Below the pieces are notes generated by a model, which searched no databases, was not told the origin of the DNA, and saw only the letters and a program-made list of their open reading frames with translations. DNA of 64,000 nt from Ruegeria haliotis (GTDB lineage Bacteria; Pseudomonadota; Alphaproteobacteria; Rhodobacterales; Rhodobacteraceae). The number at the start of each line of letters is the position of its first letter. The first letter of the stretch is position 1. The position numbers and the translations under genes are program-made. Positions 9,064-18,153 of the stretch are shown here, in pieces. Where the stretch lies: positions 62,001 through 126,000 of the forward strand of contig NZ_JABXWT010000011.1 of the NCBI RefSeq assembly GCF_013377785.1. Reading direction: 5' to 3'.

Positions 9064-10617
9064 CTACATGACCGCGCCGATTTGCCAGGGCACAAATTCG
9101 ACCCCGCCAAAGCCAAGTTCTTCGCTTTTGGTTTTCTCGCCCGATGCCACACGGATCAGGATTTCGAACAACTCTTCACCCTTGGCTTCGATACTGACGC
9201 CATCGGTGACGATATCGCCGCAATTCAGATCCATGTCGTCGGCCATGCGCGCATACATTTCCGAATTGGTGGCCAGCTTGATGCAGGGTGTCGGCTGATA
9301 GCCCGAGACCGAGCCGCGCCCGGTGGTGAACACGATCAGATTCGCGCCAGAAGCCACCTGACCCGTCACTGAACAGGGATCGAACCCAGGGCTGTCCATG
9401 AAGACAAATCCGCTTTTGTCGATCATCTCGCCAAATTTGTAGACGTCGCGCAGGGGCGCCATTCCCCCTTTGGCGACAGCGCCCAGTGATTTTTCCAGGA
9501 TAGTCGTCAAGCCGCCGCGCTTGTTGCCGGGGCTTGGGTTGTTGTCCATCTCTCCGCCATTACGCTCGGTGTAATCCTCCCACCAGCGGACACGCGCGAT
9601 AAGTTTCTCTCCGATTTCAACGGTTTCGGCCCTGCGGGTCAAAAGATGCTCTGCGCCATAGATTTCAGATGTTTCCGACAAGATGGTCGTGCCGCCATGG
9701 CGCACCAGCAGGTCCGAGGCAAATCCCAGCGCCGGGTTGGCCGTGATCCCGGAATACCCATCCGATCCACCGCACTGCATTCCCACAGTGATCTGGCTGA
9801 CCGGGGCTGGCTGCCGCGTGGCCTGATTGGCCAGTTGGGCAATCCCGCGCAGTTCTTCCAACCCACGCTCGATGGTGCGGCGTGTGCCGCCTTCGTTCTG
9901 GATCGTCATGTACCGCAATGCACCGTCTGGGCGGATCGGGCGGCCACCGACCAGATCGGCAACCTGCATCACTTCGCATCCCAGTCCGATCAAAAGGATA
10001 CCGGCAAAGTTCGGATGCTGCGCATACCCTGCCAACGTGCGAAACAGCGTGGCATAGCCTTCGTCCTTGCCCGACATACCACACCCGGTGCCGTGGACGA
10101 TCGGGACAACTCCGTCAATATTGGGATAGGCGTCCAGAAGCCCGGATTTTGTTGCGGCCTCGGCAATGAAACGCGCGACAGAGCCCGAGCAATTCACGGT
10201 GGTCAGGATACCGATATAATTGCGGGTTCCCACCTTGCCGTCGGCACGGTGAAAACCCAGAAATGTCCGGGCCATATTGATTTCGGGCAGAGGTACGTTG
10301 GCGCTGGCATGTGCATAGTCTTGCTGATGGTCACCCATACCGAGGTTTTGCACATGGATATGTTCGCCCGGCGCGATGTCCGATTTGGCCTGACCAATAA
10401 TCTGACCATAACGGATCACGCTTTCACCTGCCGCGATTGGAGCCGTGGCAATCTTGTGGCCGCGGAAAACCGGTCCGGGCAACGGAGCCGGTACCCCAAT
10501 CGGCTGGTCCCCCTGCGACAAATCCCGCAAAGCGATAACAACATTGTCATCCGGATTCAGCTTGACCACATCACGCGCCGTGCCTTTGGAGACCTTTATT
10601 TCTTGGTGTGCTTGCAT
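9064..10617 (-). CDS. UxaA-family sugar-acid dehydratase (probable L-fuconate dehydratase)
   Basis: A 517-residue full-length member of the altronate/galactarate dehydratase family. Residues 1-100 are the SAF-like domain; the catalytic part carries VGTRNY, NCSGS, GTGCGM, GLGCEV and [11 protein letters not shown], which are family metal and substrate motifs. Known members remove water from altronate or galactarate, and in Campylobacter jejuni a UxaA-type protein belongs to the L-fucose cluster. Here it is divergent from a GntR regulator and an operon whose other enzymes fit L-fucose oxidation, so L-fuconate (or D-arabinonate) is the most likely substrate. It leads the transporter operon. Confidence 0.85.
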   Translation of the reverse strand: MQAHQEIKVSKGTARDVVKLNPDDNVVIALRDLSQGDQPIGVPAPLPGPVFRGHKIATAPIAAGESVIRYGQIIGQAKSDIAPGEHIHVQNLGMGDHQQDYAHASANVPLPEINMARTFLGFHRADGKVGTRNYIGILTTVNCSGSVARFIAEAATKSGLLDAYPNIDGVVPIVHGTGCGMSGKDEGYATLFRTLAGYAQHPNFAGILLIGLGCEVMQVADLVGGRPIRPDGALRYMTIQNEGGTRRTIERGLEELRGIAQLANQATRQPAPVSQITVGMQCGGSDGYSGITANPALGFASDLLVRHGGTTILSETSEIYGAEHLLTRRAETVEIGEKLIARVRWWEDYTERNGGEMDNNPSPGNKRGGLTTILEKSLGAVAKGGMAPLRDVYKFGEMIDKSGFVFMDSPGFDPCSVTGQVASGANLIVFTTGRGSVSGYQPTPCIKLATNSEMYARMADDMDLNCGDIVTDGVSIEAKGEELFEILIRVASGEKTKSEELGFGGVEFVPWQIGAVM

Positions 10618-10669
10618 TGTTTTCCTGCTTGCTTGCGCAAAGTGCTAAGCCTCAATCAGATACTTGTCA

Positions 10670-10683
10670 ACTAACATGTTAGT
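10670..10683. promoter_or_regulatory. 14-bp perfect palindrome between the dehydratase and gntR (candidate GntR operator)
   Basis: ACTAACATGTTAGT is self-complementary and lies in the 82-bp gap between the two divergent starts (10617 and 10700). Size and symmetry fit FCD-type GntR repressors, so it probably controls both the transport and the catabolic operons and the regulator itself. Confidence 0.6.
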
Positions 10684-10699
10684 ATGATAGATCAACGCC

Positions 10700-11437
10700 A
10701 TGACCAAATCCCAAGACATTGATGCCAACCTTCTGCAAGATATCACTACGACCGGGGGGTCGCTGGCGCAGCGCGTTTACGGTGTTGTCAAACAGGCCAT
10801 TCTGGCGTTGGATTTTGCGCCCGGCGCAAACCTGAGAAAGGCACCTATATGTGACCGGCTGGGCGTTTCGCGTGCACCGGTGACCGAGGCCATCACCCGT
10901 CTTGCAGCCGATGGGCTGGTGGACGTTGTGCCCCAATCGGGGACGCGCGTGTCCTATTTCTCGATGGCAGAAATCCGCGAAGGTGTTTTTCTGCGCGAAG
11001 CGTTGGAGATGGCAACCGTAGCAAAGGTTGCGCGCGATCTGACCGATGACCAGGGCAAGAGGCTGAGCCGTAACATGCGCTTGCAAGGCCTGTTGATCGA
11101 GGACGAGGATATCGCGGGGTTTTATCAGGCCGACGAAGAATTCCACGCATTGTTGATGGAATTCACCGGATATTCCCGCCTGACGGATGTGGCGCAGACC
11201 GTTTCGCTGCAGGTCAACCGCGCGCGGATGCTGCTGTTGCCGACGCCGGGCCGCATTGCCGAAACACTGGCCGAGCACCGGGCGATTTTTGACGCAATCC
11301 TCGCCCGGAACGACGTGACGGCACAGCAGGCGATGCGCCGCCATATTGGGCAGTTGATGCCCCGTATCGAAGTTCTCCGTCAGGAGAAGCCATATCTGTT
11401 CAACAACACCTCCCAACCAACGCGCGAGGCAGGATGA
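10700..11437 (+). CDS. GntR family transcriptional regulator, FCD type
   Basis: A 245-residue regulator. Residues about 18-85 form the winged helix-turn-helix (ICDRLGVSRAPVTEAITRLAADGLV is the recognition region), and residues about 90-235 the all-helical FCD ligand domain with acidic and histidine positions that bind a metal in relatives. Such proteins usually respond to a sugar acid made by the pathway they control. It is the first gene of the plus-strand catabolic operon, its stop overlaps the next start (ATGA), and a palindromic site lies 16 bp before its own start, so autoregulation is likely. Confidence 0.92.
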   Translation: MTKSQDIDANLLQDITTTGGSLAQRVYGVVKQAILALDFAPGANLRKAPICDRLGVSRAPVTEAITRLAADGLVDVVPQSGTRVSYFSMAEIREGVFLREALEMATVAKVARDLTDDQGKRLSRNMRLQGLLIEDEDIAGFYQADEEFHALLMEFTGYSRLTDVAQTVSLQVNRARMLLLPTPGRIAETLAEHRAIFDAILARNDVTAQQAMRRHIGQLMPRIEVLRQEKPYLFNNTSQPTREAG

Positions 11438-12486
11438 CCGTTTCCAGAACCAAGCTACTGAACAACCGCACATCAAGGCCCGTTCCCCTGACCCGGATGG
11501 GGTTTGGCGGCGCGCCCTTGGGCAATCTGTATCGAAAGGTATCGGACGAAGATGCACAGATGGCCCTGCAAGCCGCCTATGATGCGGGTATCCGGTTCTT
11601 TGACACCGCGCCGCAATATGGGCTGGGTCGATCCGAAAACCGCTTTGGCGAGGCCATCGCCCTGATCGGGCGCAGCAATATTCAGCTGTCCACCAAGATC
11701 GGCCGCCTGCTGCTGGATTGCGACCCGCATGAGGTCACGCCCGAGGCATTCGTGGACGTGCCACAAAAACGCATCGTATTCGATTATACCTATGACGGTG
11801 TGATGCGGTCTTATGAGGCCAGCCGCGAACGAATTGGTGTGCCCAATGCCGATATCCTGCTGGTCCATGACGTCTGTGTCTTCAGTCAGGGCAGCCAGGA
11901 AATGTCCGACGCCAAAGTGCGCGAGCTATTCGACGGCGGTGGCTACCGAGCTCTGACCGAGTTGCGCGATGCAGGCGAAGTTGCGGCCATCGGCGCTGGC
12001 GTCAACGAATGGCAGGTTTGTGAACGCCTGCTGGGACTGGGCGATTTCGACGGGTTCCTTCTGGCCGGACGTTACACATTGCTGGAGCAAGAGGCCTTGG
12101 ACAGCTTTCTGCCGCTATGTGAGAAGCGCGATGTCGGAATCATTCTGGGCGGACCCTATAATTCCGGCATTTTAGCCACCGGTGCCGTTCCGGGTGCCAA
12201 ATACAACTATGCCGACGCGCCCGAAGATATCCTCGACCGGGTTCGCAAGATCGAAGCGGTCTGTGCCGCCCATGACACGCCATTGATCGCCGCCGCCCTG
12301 CAATTTGTCCTGGGTCATCCCAGTGTCAAAACCGTTGTCCCCGGCGCGGTCAGCGCGTCCGAGGTGCAGTCCAACATAGCTCTGTTCGAGCGGGATATCC
12401 CCGCTGCCCTGTGGTCTGATCTGCGCAGCCAAGGTCTGATCCGTTCTGATGCGCCTTTGCCTGCGGAAACCGCCGATGTTGCGTAA
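11434..12486 (+). CDS. Aldo/keto reductase (probable L-fucose dehydrogenase)
   Basis: A 350-residue TIM-barrel oxidoreductase of the AKR superfamily. It starts with the glycine-rich GFGGAPLGN block, has the catalytic Asp/Tyr region FFDTAPQYG at about residue 55 and the C-terminal cofactor-binding block typical of NAD(P)-dependent members. Its closest recognised relatives are L-fucose (D-threo-aldose) 1-dehydrogenases and pyridoxal 4-dehydrogenase. With the following FucU mutarotase and lactonase, oxidation of L-fucose (and D-arabinose, which has matching stereochemistry at C2-C4) to the lactone is the natural first step. Confidence 0.85.
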   Translation: MTVSRTKLLNNRTSRPVPLTRMGFGGAPLGNLYRKVSDEDAQMALQAAYDAGIRFFDTAPQYGLGRSENRFGEAIALIGRSNIQLSTKIGRLLLDCDPHEVTPEAFVDVPQKRIVFDYTYDGVMRSYEASRERIGVPNADILLVHDVCVFSQGSQEMSDAKVRELFDGGGYRALTELRDAGEVAAIGAGVNEWQVCERLLGLGDFDGFLLAGRYTLLEQEALDSFLPLCEKRDVGIILGGPYNSGILATGAVPGAKYNYADAPEDILDRVRKIEAVCAAHDTPLIAAALQFVLGHPSVKTVVPGAVSASEVQSNIALFERDIPAALWSDLRSQGLIRSDAPLPAETADVA

Positions 12487-12904
12487 CATAGACCCGCTTC
12501 TGTCGCCTGATTTACTGCACGCGCTACGCGCCATGGGACATGGGGATGAGATCGTGATTGCCGATGCGAATTTTCCGGGCTCGAGCACCGGACCTGATTG
12601 TATTCGCGCCGACGGATCATCCGCCAGCGAGATTTTAAGAGCCGTCTTGTCGGTGATGCCTCTGGACACGTTTGTCCCGCACCCGGCCCTGACCATGCAA
12701 GTGGTCGGAGATCCTGACGCAACGCCCGAAGCAGTGAAGGATTTTCAACGCATCATCAATGAAACGGCGGATAATCCCGCGCAGATACAGGGGCTGGAGC
12801 GGTTCTCATTTTATGAACGCGCAGCCTCGGCCTATCTGATTGTTCAAACTGGCGAGCGCAGGCTTTACGGCAATATCATCCTCAAGAAAGGCGTGATCGG
12901 ATGA
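12476..12904 (+). CDS. fucU: L-fucose mutarotase (RbsD/FucU family)
   Basis: A 142-residue protein with the whole FucU pattern: MLRNIDPLLSPDLL at the start, AMGHGDEIVIADANFPG with the conserved His and Asp, and a C-terminal GxIILKKGV. Length matches E. coli FucU (about 140). It interconverts the alpha and beta anomers of L-fucose so that the dehydrogenase sees the right form. The start at 12476 overlaps the preceding gene by 11 bases and the stop overlaps the next ATG (ATGA). Its presence is the strongest single pointer to fucose as the pathway substrate. Confidence 0.92.
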   Translation: MLRNIDPLLSPDLLHALRAMGHGDEIVIADANFPGSSTGPDCIRADGSSASEILRAVLSVMPLDTFVPHPALTMQVVGDPDATPEAVKDFQRIINETADNPAQIQGLERFSFYERAASAYLIVQTGERRLYGNIILKKGVIG

Positions 12905-13752
12905 GACTGGATGCGCATCAGCATTTCTGGTCGGTCGCGCGCGGTGACTATGGCTGGTTGACCGCTGATCTTGTGCCGCTCTATCGCGACTTTCTGCCGG
13001 ATGATCTTTCGCCTTTGCTGCAACAGGCCGGGATCAAGGGTACCATTCTGGTTCAGGCCGCTCCTACCGTGGCGGAAACCGAATACATGCTGTCACTGGC
13101 CGACAAGGCCGCCTTCATCAAAGGCGTTGTCGGTTGGGTTGATTTCGAAGCACCTGATGCGACCGCGCAAATCGCTGCACTGGCCAGACACCCCGTGCTT
13201 GTAGGGCTGCGCCCGATGATTCAGGACATACCAGACCCGAACTGGATGCTGGGGGATGCGCTGACACCCGCGTTTGAGGCCATCCAGACCCATGACCTGA
13301 CCTTTGATGCACTTACCCTGCCGCAACATCTTGGCCCTTTGCGCCAGTTGCTGGATCGCCATCCGCATATGCAGGTGGTCATTGACCATGGCTCAAAACC
13401 TCTGATCCGCGACGGTGTGACCGCAGGTTGGGCGGATGACATGGCCGTTTTGGCTGAGGAAACCCGCGCCTATTGCAAGCTATCGGGTCTGGTGACCGAG
13501 GCGGCCCCAGACTGGCAAACGGATGATCTGCGCCCCTATGTGCAGCATCTGTTGGATACGTTCGGTCCGTCCCGCCTGATCTGGGGCAGCGACTGGCCGG
13601 TGTGTACTCTGGCCAGCAGCTATGCGCGCTGGATAGAAACAACCGACGCACTTCTGGCTGATTTAGCCGAGGCGGAACGCGACGCCATCCTCGGGGGAAA
13701 TGCCGTTTGCGCTTATCATCTTGGGGATCGAAATGACCTTTCCGAAACTTGA
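12901..13752 (+). CDS. Amidohydrolase-superfamily lactonase (probable L-fuconolactone hydrolase)
   Basis: A 283-residue metal-dependent TIM-barrel hydrolase of the COG3618 type. The HxH metal motif (DAHQHFW, His6 and His8) is at the N-terminus, a histidine lies in VIDHGSKP and the catalytic aspartate in WGSDWPVC. Family members hydrolyse sugar lactones such as L-fucono-1,5-lactone and L-rhamnono-lactone. Gene order, directly after the dehydrogenase and mutarotase, makes lactone opening the obvious role. Overlaps fucU by 4 bases. Confidence 0.9.
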   Translation: MRLDAHQHFWSVARGDYGWLTADLVPLYRDFLPDDLSPLLQQAGIKGTILVQAAPTVAETEYMLSLADKAAFIKGVVGWVDFEAPDATAQIAALARHPVLVGLRPMIQDIPDPNWMLGDALTPAFEAIQTHDLTFDALTLPQHLGPLRQLLDRHPHMQVVIDHGSKPLIRDGVTAGWADDMAVLAEETRAYCKLSGLVTEAAPDWQTDDLRPYVQHLLDTFGPSRLIWGSDWPVCTLASSYARWIETTDALLADLAEAERDAILGGNAVCAYHLGDRNDLSET

Positions 13753-14845
13753 TCCAACTGGGTTGTGGTTGGGGCGTATAGAGCGTCCCGGTATTGGTCC
13801 CTGTGTTGTCACCCTGCGCGACGGTCAGGTCATCGACATCACATCAAAAACCGCCCCCACCGTGCGGGACATTCTGGAACGCGACGATGCTGCCGATTAT
13901 GTCCGCACCGTTCCGGGCGAAGCTTTGGGTGAGCCGGATCAGGGGCACCAATGGCTGGCACCCTGTGATCTGCAAGCCATCAAAGCTTGCGGCGTCACCT
14001 TTGCGGGTTCGATGGTCGAACGCGTGATCGAAGAGCAGGCCGCTGGCGACCCGGCCATGGCCAAGGCAATCCGGGGCCGGATTGGCGAACGGATCGGTGA
14101 TAGCCTGTCGAATATCGTTCCGGGTTCTGAAGCGGCAGCGCAGGTCAAAGCGGCGCTGATTTCCGAAGGTCTCTGGAGCCAGTATCTTGAGGTTGGCATC
14201 GGCCCGGATGCCGAAGTGTTTTCAAAGGTGCAGGTGCTGTCGTCGGTCGGTTTTGGCGCGGATGTCGGCCTGCACCCGATCTCAACCTGGAACAACCCCG
14301 AACCCGAGGTGGTTCTGGCGGTGACATCGCGGGGCGAGACCAAAGGCGCTACTCTGGGCAATGACGTCAACCTGCGTGATGTCGAAGGACGCTCGGCCCT
14401 GCTGCTGAGCAAGGCCAAGGACAACAACGCCTCTTGCGCGATCGGACCGATGATCCGGCTGTTCGGTGACGGGTTCAATCTGGATGACGTGCGCAAGGCG
14501 GACCTGACGCTAACTGTGACAGGTCCGGACGGGTTTGTTCTGAATGGTAGCTCGTCTATGGCGCAGATCAGCCGCGATCCGATGGATCTGGTGAAACAGA
14601 CCATTGGCCGTCACCACCAGTATCCCGACGGCTTCATGCTGTTTTTGGGAACGCTCTTTGCGCCCACGCAAGACCGCGAAACCTCGGGTGGTGGGTTTAC
14701 CCACAAACTGGGCGATATCGTCACGATCGCAAATGACCAACTGGGCGCTTTGATCAACACGGTGCGCCTGTCAACCGAATGCCCTGAATGGCGGTTTGGG
14801 GCGTCTCATCTGATGCGCAACCTCGCCCGTCGCGGCCTGATTTAG
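13733..14845 (+). CDS. Fumarylacetoacetase-fold protein, long form (candidate 2-keto-3-deoxy-sugar-acid dehydratase)
   Basis: A 370-residue FAH-superfamily enzyme, longer than the 280-residue member at the end of the operon. The first ~120 residues form an extra N-terminal domain; the catalytic domain has the metal-binding acidic positions around NNPEPEVVL and ITSKGD-like blocks (AVTSRGE). In archaeal and some bacterial pentose pathways a FAH-fold protein dehydrates 2-keto-3-deoxy-pentonate to 2-oxoglutarate semialdehyde, and the very next gene encodes the dehydrogenase for that product. I infer that role. The ATG at 13733 overlaps the lactonase gene by 20 bases. Confidence 0.75.
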   Translation: MTFPKLDPTGLWLGRIERPGIGPCVVTLRDGQVIDITSKTAPTVRDILERDDAADYVRTVPGEALGEPDQGHQWLAPCDLQAIKACGVTFAGSMVERVIEEQAAGDPAMAKAIRGRIGERIGDSLSNIVPGSEAAAQVKAALISEGLWSQYLEVGIGPDAEVFSKVQVLSSVGFGADVGLHPISTWNNPEPEVVLAVTSRGETKGATLGNDVNLRDVEGRSALLLSKAKDNNASCAIGPMIRLFGDGFNLDDVRKADLTLTVTGPDGFVLNGSSSMAQISRDPMDLVKQTIGRHHQYPDGFMLFLGTLFAPTQDRETSGGGFTHKLGDIVTIANDQLGALINTVRLSTECPEWRFGASHLMRNLARRGLI

Positions 14846-14858
14846 GAAAGATCTGCAC

Positions 14859-16361
14859 ATGTTGACCGGAAAACACCTGATCGCAGGCGAATGGATTGGT
14901 TCGGCGACGACGTATGCGTCGGACCCAGCCCATGGACCCAGCCATGATTTTGCAGTCGGCACATCCGCGCATGTGGACGCGGCGGTCGAGGCCGCCGAAG
15001 AGGCGTTCGCCTCGTTCGGCTGGTCCACCCGCGCAGAACGCGCCGCCCTCCTGCGCCGGATTGCCGATGAAATCGATGCCCGTGGTGATGCCATCACGGA
15101 AATCGGCACTCAAGAAACCGGCTTGCCCGACGCACGCCTGCAAGGAGAGCGGGGCCGAACAATCGGACAGATGCGCCTGTTTGCCGAGTATATCGAAAAG
15201 GGCGACTATCTGGACTTGCGCCATGATCCGGCCCTGCCGGATCGCGCCCCGCTGCCGCGCCCTGATCTGCATATGATCCAGCGCCCGCTTGGGCCGGTTG
15301 CCGTGTTTGGGGCCTCGAACTTTCCACTGGCGTTTTCGGTTGCAGGGGGTGACACCGCCGCGGCCCTGGCTGCAGGCTGCCCGGTGGTGGTCAAAGGACA
15401 TCCCGCCCATCCCGGCACCGGTGAGATCGTGGCACAGGCCATCGATGCGGCGATCAAGGCGACCGGCGTACATCCCGGCGTGTTCTCGGTGATCCAGAGC
15501 AGCGGGACCGAGGTCGGCACCGCACTGGCGCAACACCCGCTGATCCGCGCCGTAGGGTTTACCGGCTCACTGCGTGCGGGTCGCGCATTGTTCGATCTGT
15601 GCGCCGCGCGCCGCGAACCTATCCCGTTCTTTGGGGAATTGGGATCGATCAACCCGATGTTCATATTGCCACAGGCCGCAACGGCGCGCGGTGCGGACAT
15701 CGCCGCTGGGTGGGCGGGGTCACTGACCATTGGAGCAGGCCAGTTCTGTACCAATCCCGGCATCGCAATCATCATTGATGGTTCCGACGCCGATGTCTTC
15801 CAGTCCGCCGCCGAGGCCGAGTTGTCGGGCATGGCCAGCCAGACCATGCTGACCGATGGCATCGCGGAGGCTTATCGTGAAGGTGTTGCTCGCGTGGCAG
15901 GCGGGACAGGTGCGACTCAGATCATGGGCACCAACTGCGACAGCCGCCATGCCGCACCCTGCCTGTTTGTGGTCTCTGGCGATGACTGGCTGGCTGACCA
16001 CAGGCTGCAGGAAGAGGTGTTTGGCCCACTGGGCGTTGTCGTGCGTGCGCGCGACACCACACAGATGCAACAGATCGCCCGTTCCATCGAAGGTCAGCTG
16101 ACCTGTACCCTGCATATGGATGACGCCGACCGTGACACCGCTCGGGCATTGCTGCCGTTGCTGGAACGCAAAGCAGGACGTCTGCTGGCCAACGGCTTTC
16201 CCACAGGGGTCGAGGTTTGCGACAGTATGGTCCACGGTGGCCCTTATCCCGCGTCTACCAACTTTGGTGCAACCTCTGTCGGAACCCTGTCCATCCGTCG
16301 CTTTCTGAGACCCGTCTGTTACCAGGATATCCCCCCAGATCTGTTACCTGAAAAAGAGTGA
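14859..16361 (+). CDS. 2,5-dioxovalerate (2-oxoglutarate semialdehyde) dehydrogenase
   Basis: A 500-residue NADP-type aldehyde dehydrogenase. The nucleotide-binding block (FGASNFPLAFSVAG) is followed by the proton-acceptor Glu in ELGSINP and the nucleophile Cys in GAGQFCTNPG. The ASNFPLAF motif and the overall sequence match KGSADH type III enzymes, which finish non-phosphorylative pentose and hexarate pathways by making 2-oxoglutarate. Placed immediately after the long FAH-fold enzyme, it defines a pentose exit branch of the cluster. Confidence 0.88.
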   Translation: MLTGKHLIAGEWIGSATTYASDPAHGPSHDFAVGTSAHVDAAVEAAEEAFASFGWSTRAERAALLRRIADEIDARGDAITEIGTQETGLPDARLQGERGRTIGQMRLFAEYIEKGDYLDLRHDPALPDRAPLPRPDLHMIQRPLGPVAVFGASNFPLAFSVAGGDTAAALAAGCPVVVKGHPAHPGTGEIVAQAIDAAIKATGVHPGVFSVIQSSGTEVGTALAQHPLIRAVGFTGSLRAGRALFDLCAARREPIPFFGELGSINPMFILPQAATARGADIAAGWAGSLTIGAGQFCTNPGIAIIIDGSDADVFQSAAEAELSGMASQTMLTDGIAEAYREGVARVAGGTGATQIMGTNCDSRHAAPCLFVVSGDDWLADHRLQEEVFGPLGVVVRARDTTQMQQIARSIEGQLTCTLHMDDADRDTARALLPLLERKAGRLLANGFPTGVEVCDSMVHGGPYPASTNFGATSVGTLSIRRFLRPVCYQDIPPDLLPEKE

Positions 16362-16367
16362 TCCGAT

Positions 16368-17123
16368 ATGACCACAATCAAATCATCAAACCGGTTATCT
16401 GGCAAAAAGGCCCTGATCACCGCTGCCGGCCAAGGCATTGGGCGGGCCAGCGTTGAACATTTCGTCGCCGAAGGGGCACAGGTGATTGCCTGCGATATCA
16501 ACGACACGACACTGGCTGAACTTGCCCGGATCGAAGGCGTTACCGCCCTTAAGCTGGACGTCACCGATGCCGATGCTGTCGCCGATGCCGTCGCCTCGGC
16601 AGGGACCTTAGATGTGTTGTTCAATTGTGCGGGTTTCGTGGGTGCCGGGTCCATTCTGGACTGCGACGATGCGCAATGGGATTTCAGCTTTGATCTGAAC
16701 GTCAAAGCGATGTTCCGGCTGGCGAAACTGGTACTGCCCGACATGCTGGCCAACGGCGGCGGGTCGATCATCAACATGTCGTCGGTGGCCTCGTCAATGA
16801 AGGGTGTCCCGAACCGGTTCTCATATTGCGCCTCAAAGGCGGCGGTGATCGGCCTGACCAAGTCCATTTCCGCCGATTTCATCACGCAAGGCATCCGCTG
16901 CAACGCAATCTGCCCCGGCACCGTCGACAGCCCCAGCCTGCACGACCGGCTGCGTGCCACCGGCGATTACGAAAAGGCCCTGACAGATTTTGTCGCCCGG
17001 CAACCGATGGGTCGGATCGGTCACGCCGACGAGATCGCCGCGCTGGCCGTCTATCTGGCCAGCGACGAGACCGCTTTTACCACAGGACAGACCTTTGCCA
17101 TCGATGGCGGCTGGACAGTCTGA
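16368..17123 (+). CDS. SDR-family dehydrogenase (probable 2-keto-3-deoxy-L-fuconate dehydrogenase)
   Basis: A 251-residue short-chain dehydrogenase. The cofactor motif TAAGQGIG lies near residue 17, NCAG and the catalytic Ser in NMSSVASS follow, and YCASK holds Tyr and Lys. The stretch from SVASSMKGVPNR to CPGTVDSPSL closely resembles human DHRS6/BDH2 and bacterial 2-keto-3-deoxy-L-fuconate 4-dehydrogenases. The product would be the 2,4-diketo acid cleaved by the next enzyme. Six bases after the preceding gene. Confidence 0.88.
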   Translation: MTTIKSSNRLSGKKALITAAGQGIGRASVEHFVAEGAQVIACDINDTTLAELARIEGVTALKLDVTDADAVADAVASAGTLDVLFNCAGFVGAGSILDCDDAQWDFSFDLNVKAMFRLAKLVLPDMLANGGGSIINMSSVASSMKGVPNRFSYCASKAAVIGLTKSISADFITQGIRCNAICPGTVDSPSLHDRLRATGDYEKALTDFVARQPMGRIGHADEIAALAVYLASDETAFTTGQTFAIDGGWTV

Positions 17124-17138
17124 ACAGGGAGATTTGAT

Positions 17139-17981
17139 ATGAAACTGCTGCGATACGGCCCCGTAGGGCAAGAAAAACCCGGCCTGCTGGACGAGAATGG
17201 CGCAATCCGTGACCTGTCCGCCAAAGTGAGCGACATTGCGGGCGACGCGTTGTCAGATGCCAGCCTGAATAGGCTGCGCGCGCTTGATCCGAATGATCTG
17301 CCGGTGGTCGAAGGCGCGCCGCGCATCGGGGCCTGTGTCGGTCAGGTGGGCAAATTCATCTGTATTGGTCTGAACTATGCCGACCACGCCGCTGAATCCG
17401 GCATGGCACTGCCCGAAGAACCGGTGATTTTCTTCAAGGCGACCTCGGCCATCATGGGCCCGAATGATCGGGTCGAAATCCCGCGCGGATCAGTCAAGAC
17501 CGACTGGGAGGTCGAATTGGGCGTCGTCATTGGCAAAGCGGCAAAATATGTCACTGAGGCCGAAGCCCTGAACCACGTTGCGGGCTATTGTGTGATCAAC
17601 GATCTGTCCGAACGTGATTTTCAGCTGCACCGCTCGGGCCAATGGGTCAAAGGCAAATCCGCAGATACGTTCGGCCCGATCGGCCCTTGGCTGGTCACCC
17701 GGGATGAGGTTGCTGACCCTCAGAACCTGCCGATGTATCTTGAAGTCAACGATCATCGCTATCAGGACGGCTCGACCAAAACGATGCACTTTGGTGTCGC
17801 CACCGTAATTTCCCATCTATCGCAGTTCATGTCCTTGCAACCGGGTGACGTGATCTCGACCGGGACGCCTCCGGGTGTGGGAATGGGGCAGAACCCGCAA
17901 ACCTACCTGAAAGCGGGTGACAGGATGGAACTGGGTATAGAAGGGCTGGGCATTCAGCGGCAGGATGTCGGGCAAGCCTGA
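17139..17981 (+). CDS. Fumarylacetoacetate hydrolase family protein (probable 2,4-diketo-3-deoxy-L-fuconate hydrolase)
   Basis: A 280-residue FAH-fold hydrolase with GLNYADHAAES, the acidic metal triad (Glu in DWEVELGVVIG and Asp in VINDLSERDFQ) and the C-terminal STGTPPGVG. Relatives are often labelled ureidoglycolate lyase, but in oxidative L-fucose and L-rhamnose pathways this type of enzyme splits the 2,4-diketo-3-deoxy acid to pyruvate and L-lactate. Placement just after the SDR supports the fucose reading. A good ribosome site (GGGAGATTTGAT) precedes the ATG. Last gene of the operon. Confidence 0.88.
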   Translation: MKLLRYGPVGQEKPGLLDENGAIRDLSAKVSDIAGDALSDASLNRLRALDPNDLPVVEGAPRIGACVGQVGKFICIGLNYADHAAESGMALPEEPVIFFKATSAIMGPNDRVEIPRGSVKTDWEVELGVVIGKAAKYVTEAEALNHVAGYCVINDLSERDFQLHRSGQWVKGKSADTFGPIGPWLVTRDEVADPQNLPMYLEVNDHRYQDGSTKTMHFGVATVISHLSQFMSLQPGDVISTGTPPGVGMGQNPQTYLKAGDRMELGIEGLGIQRQDVGQA

Positions 17982-18089
17982 CACCGTTGGGTCTTAACCT
18001 CTAATTGGGACGGGGTGGTCCGGAGGCTGTGTGGAAATCGGTTGAGTTCGGGCCGGTATAAGCGTCAGCCTCCGCGTTATACGTAAATC

Positions 18090-18104
18090 AGCTTTGTCAA
18101 AGCT
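18090..18104. promoter_or_regulatory. 15-bp palindrome downstream of the sugar operon
   Basis: AGCTTTGTCAAAGCT has two 7-base arms around a central T. Just before it GGAGGCTG (near 18021) can pair with CAGCCTCC (near 18066). These lie between the operon end and the convergent broken regulator and may form the transcript end, though no T run is present. Confidence 0.35.
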
Positions 18105-18153
18105 CTGTACCAGAATCCTGCAGCTGATGTGATCTGAACAGTTCACTGACCTT

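Noticed and set aside
10679..11557. Long minus-strand frame opposite the GntR gene
   Set aside because: Shadow of the regulator gene; the plus-strand protein has a clear winged helix and FCD domain.
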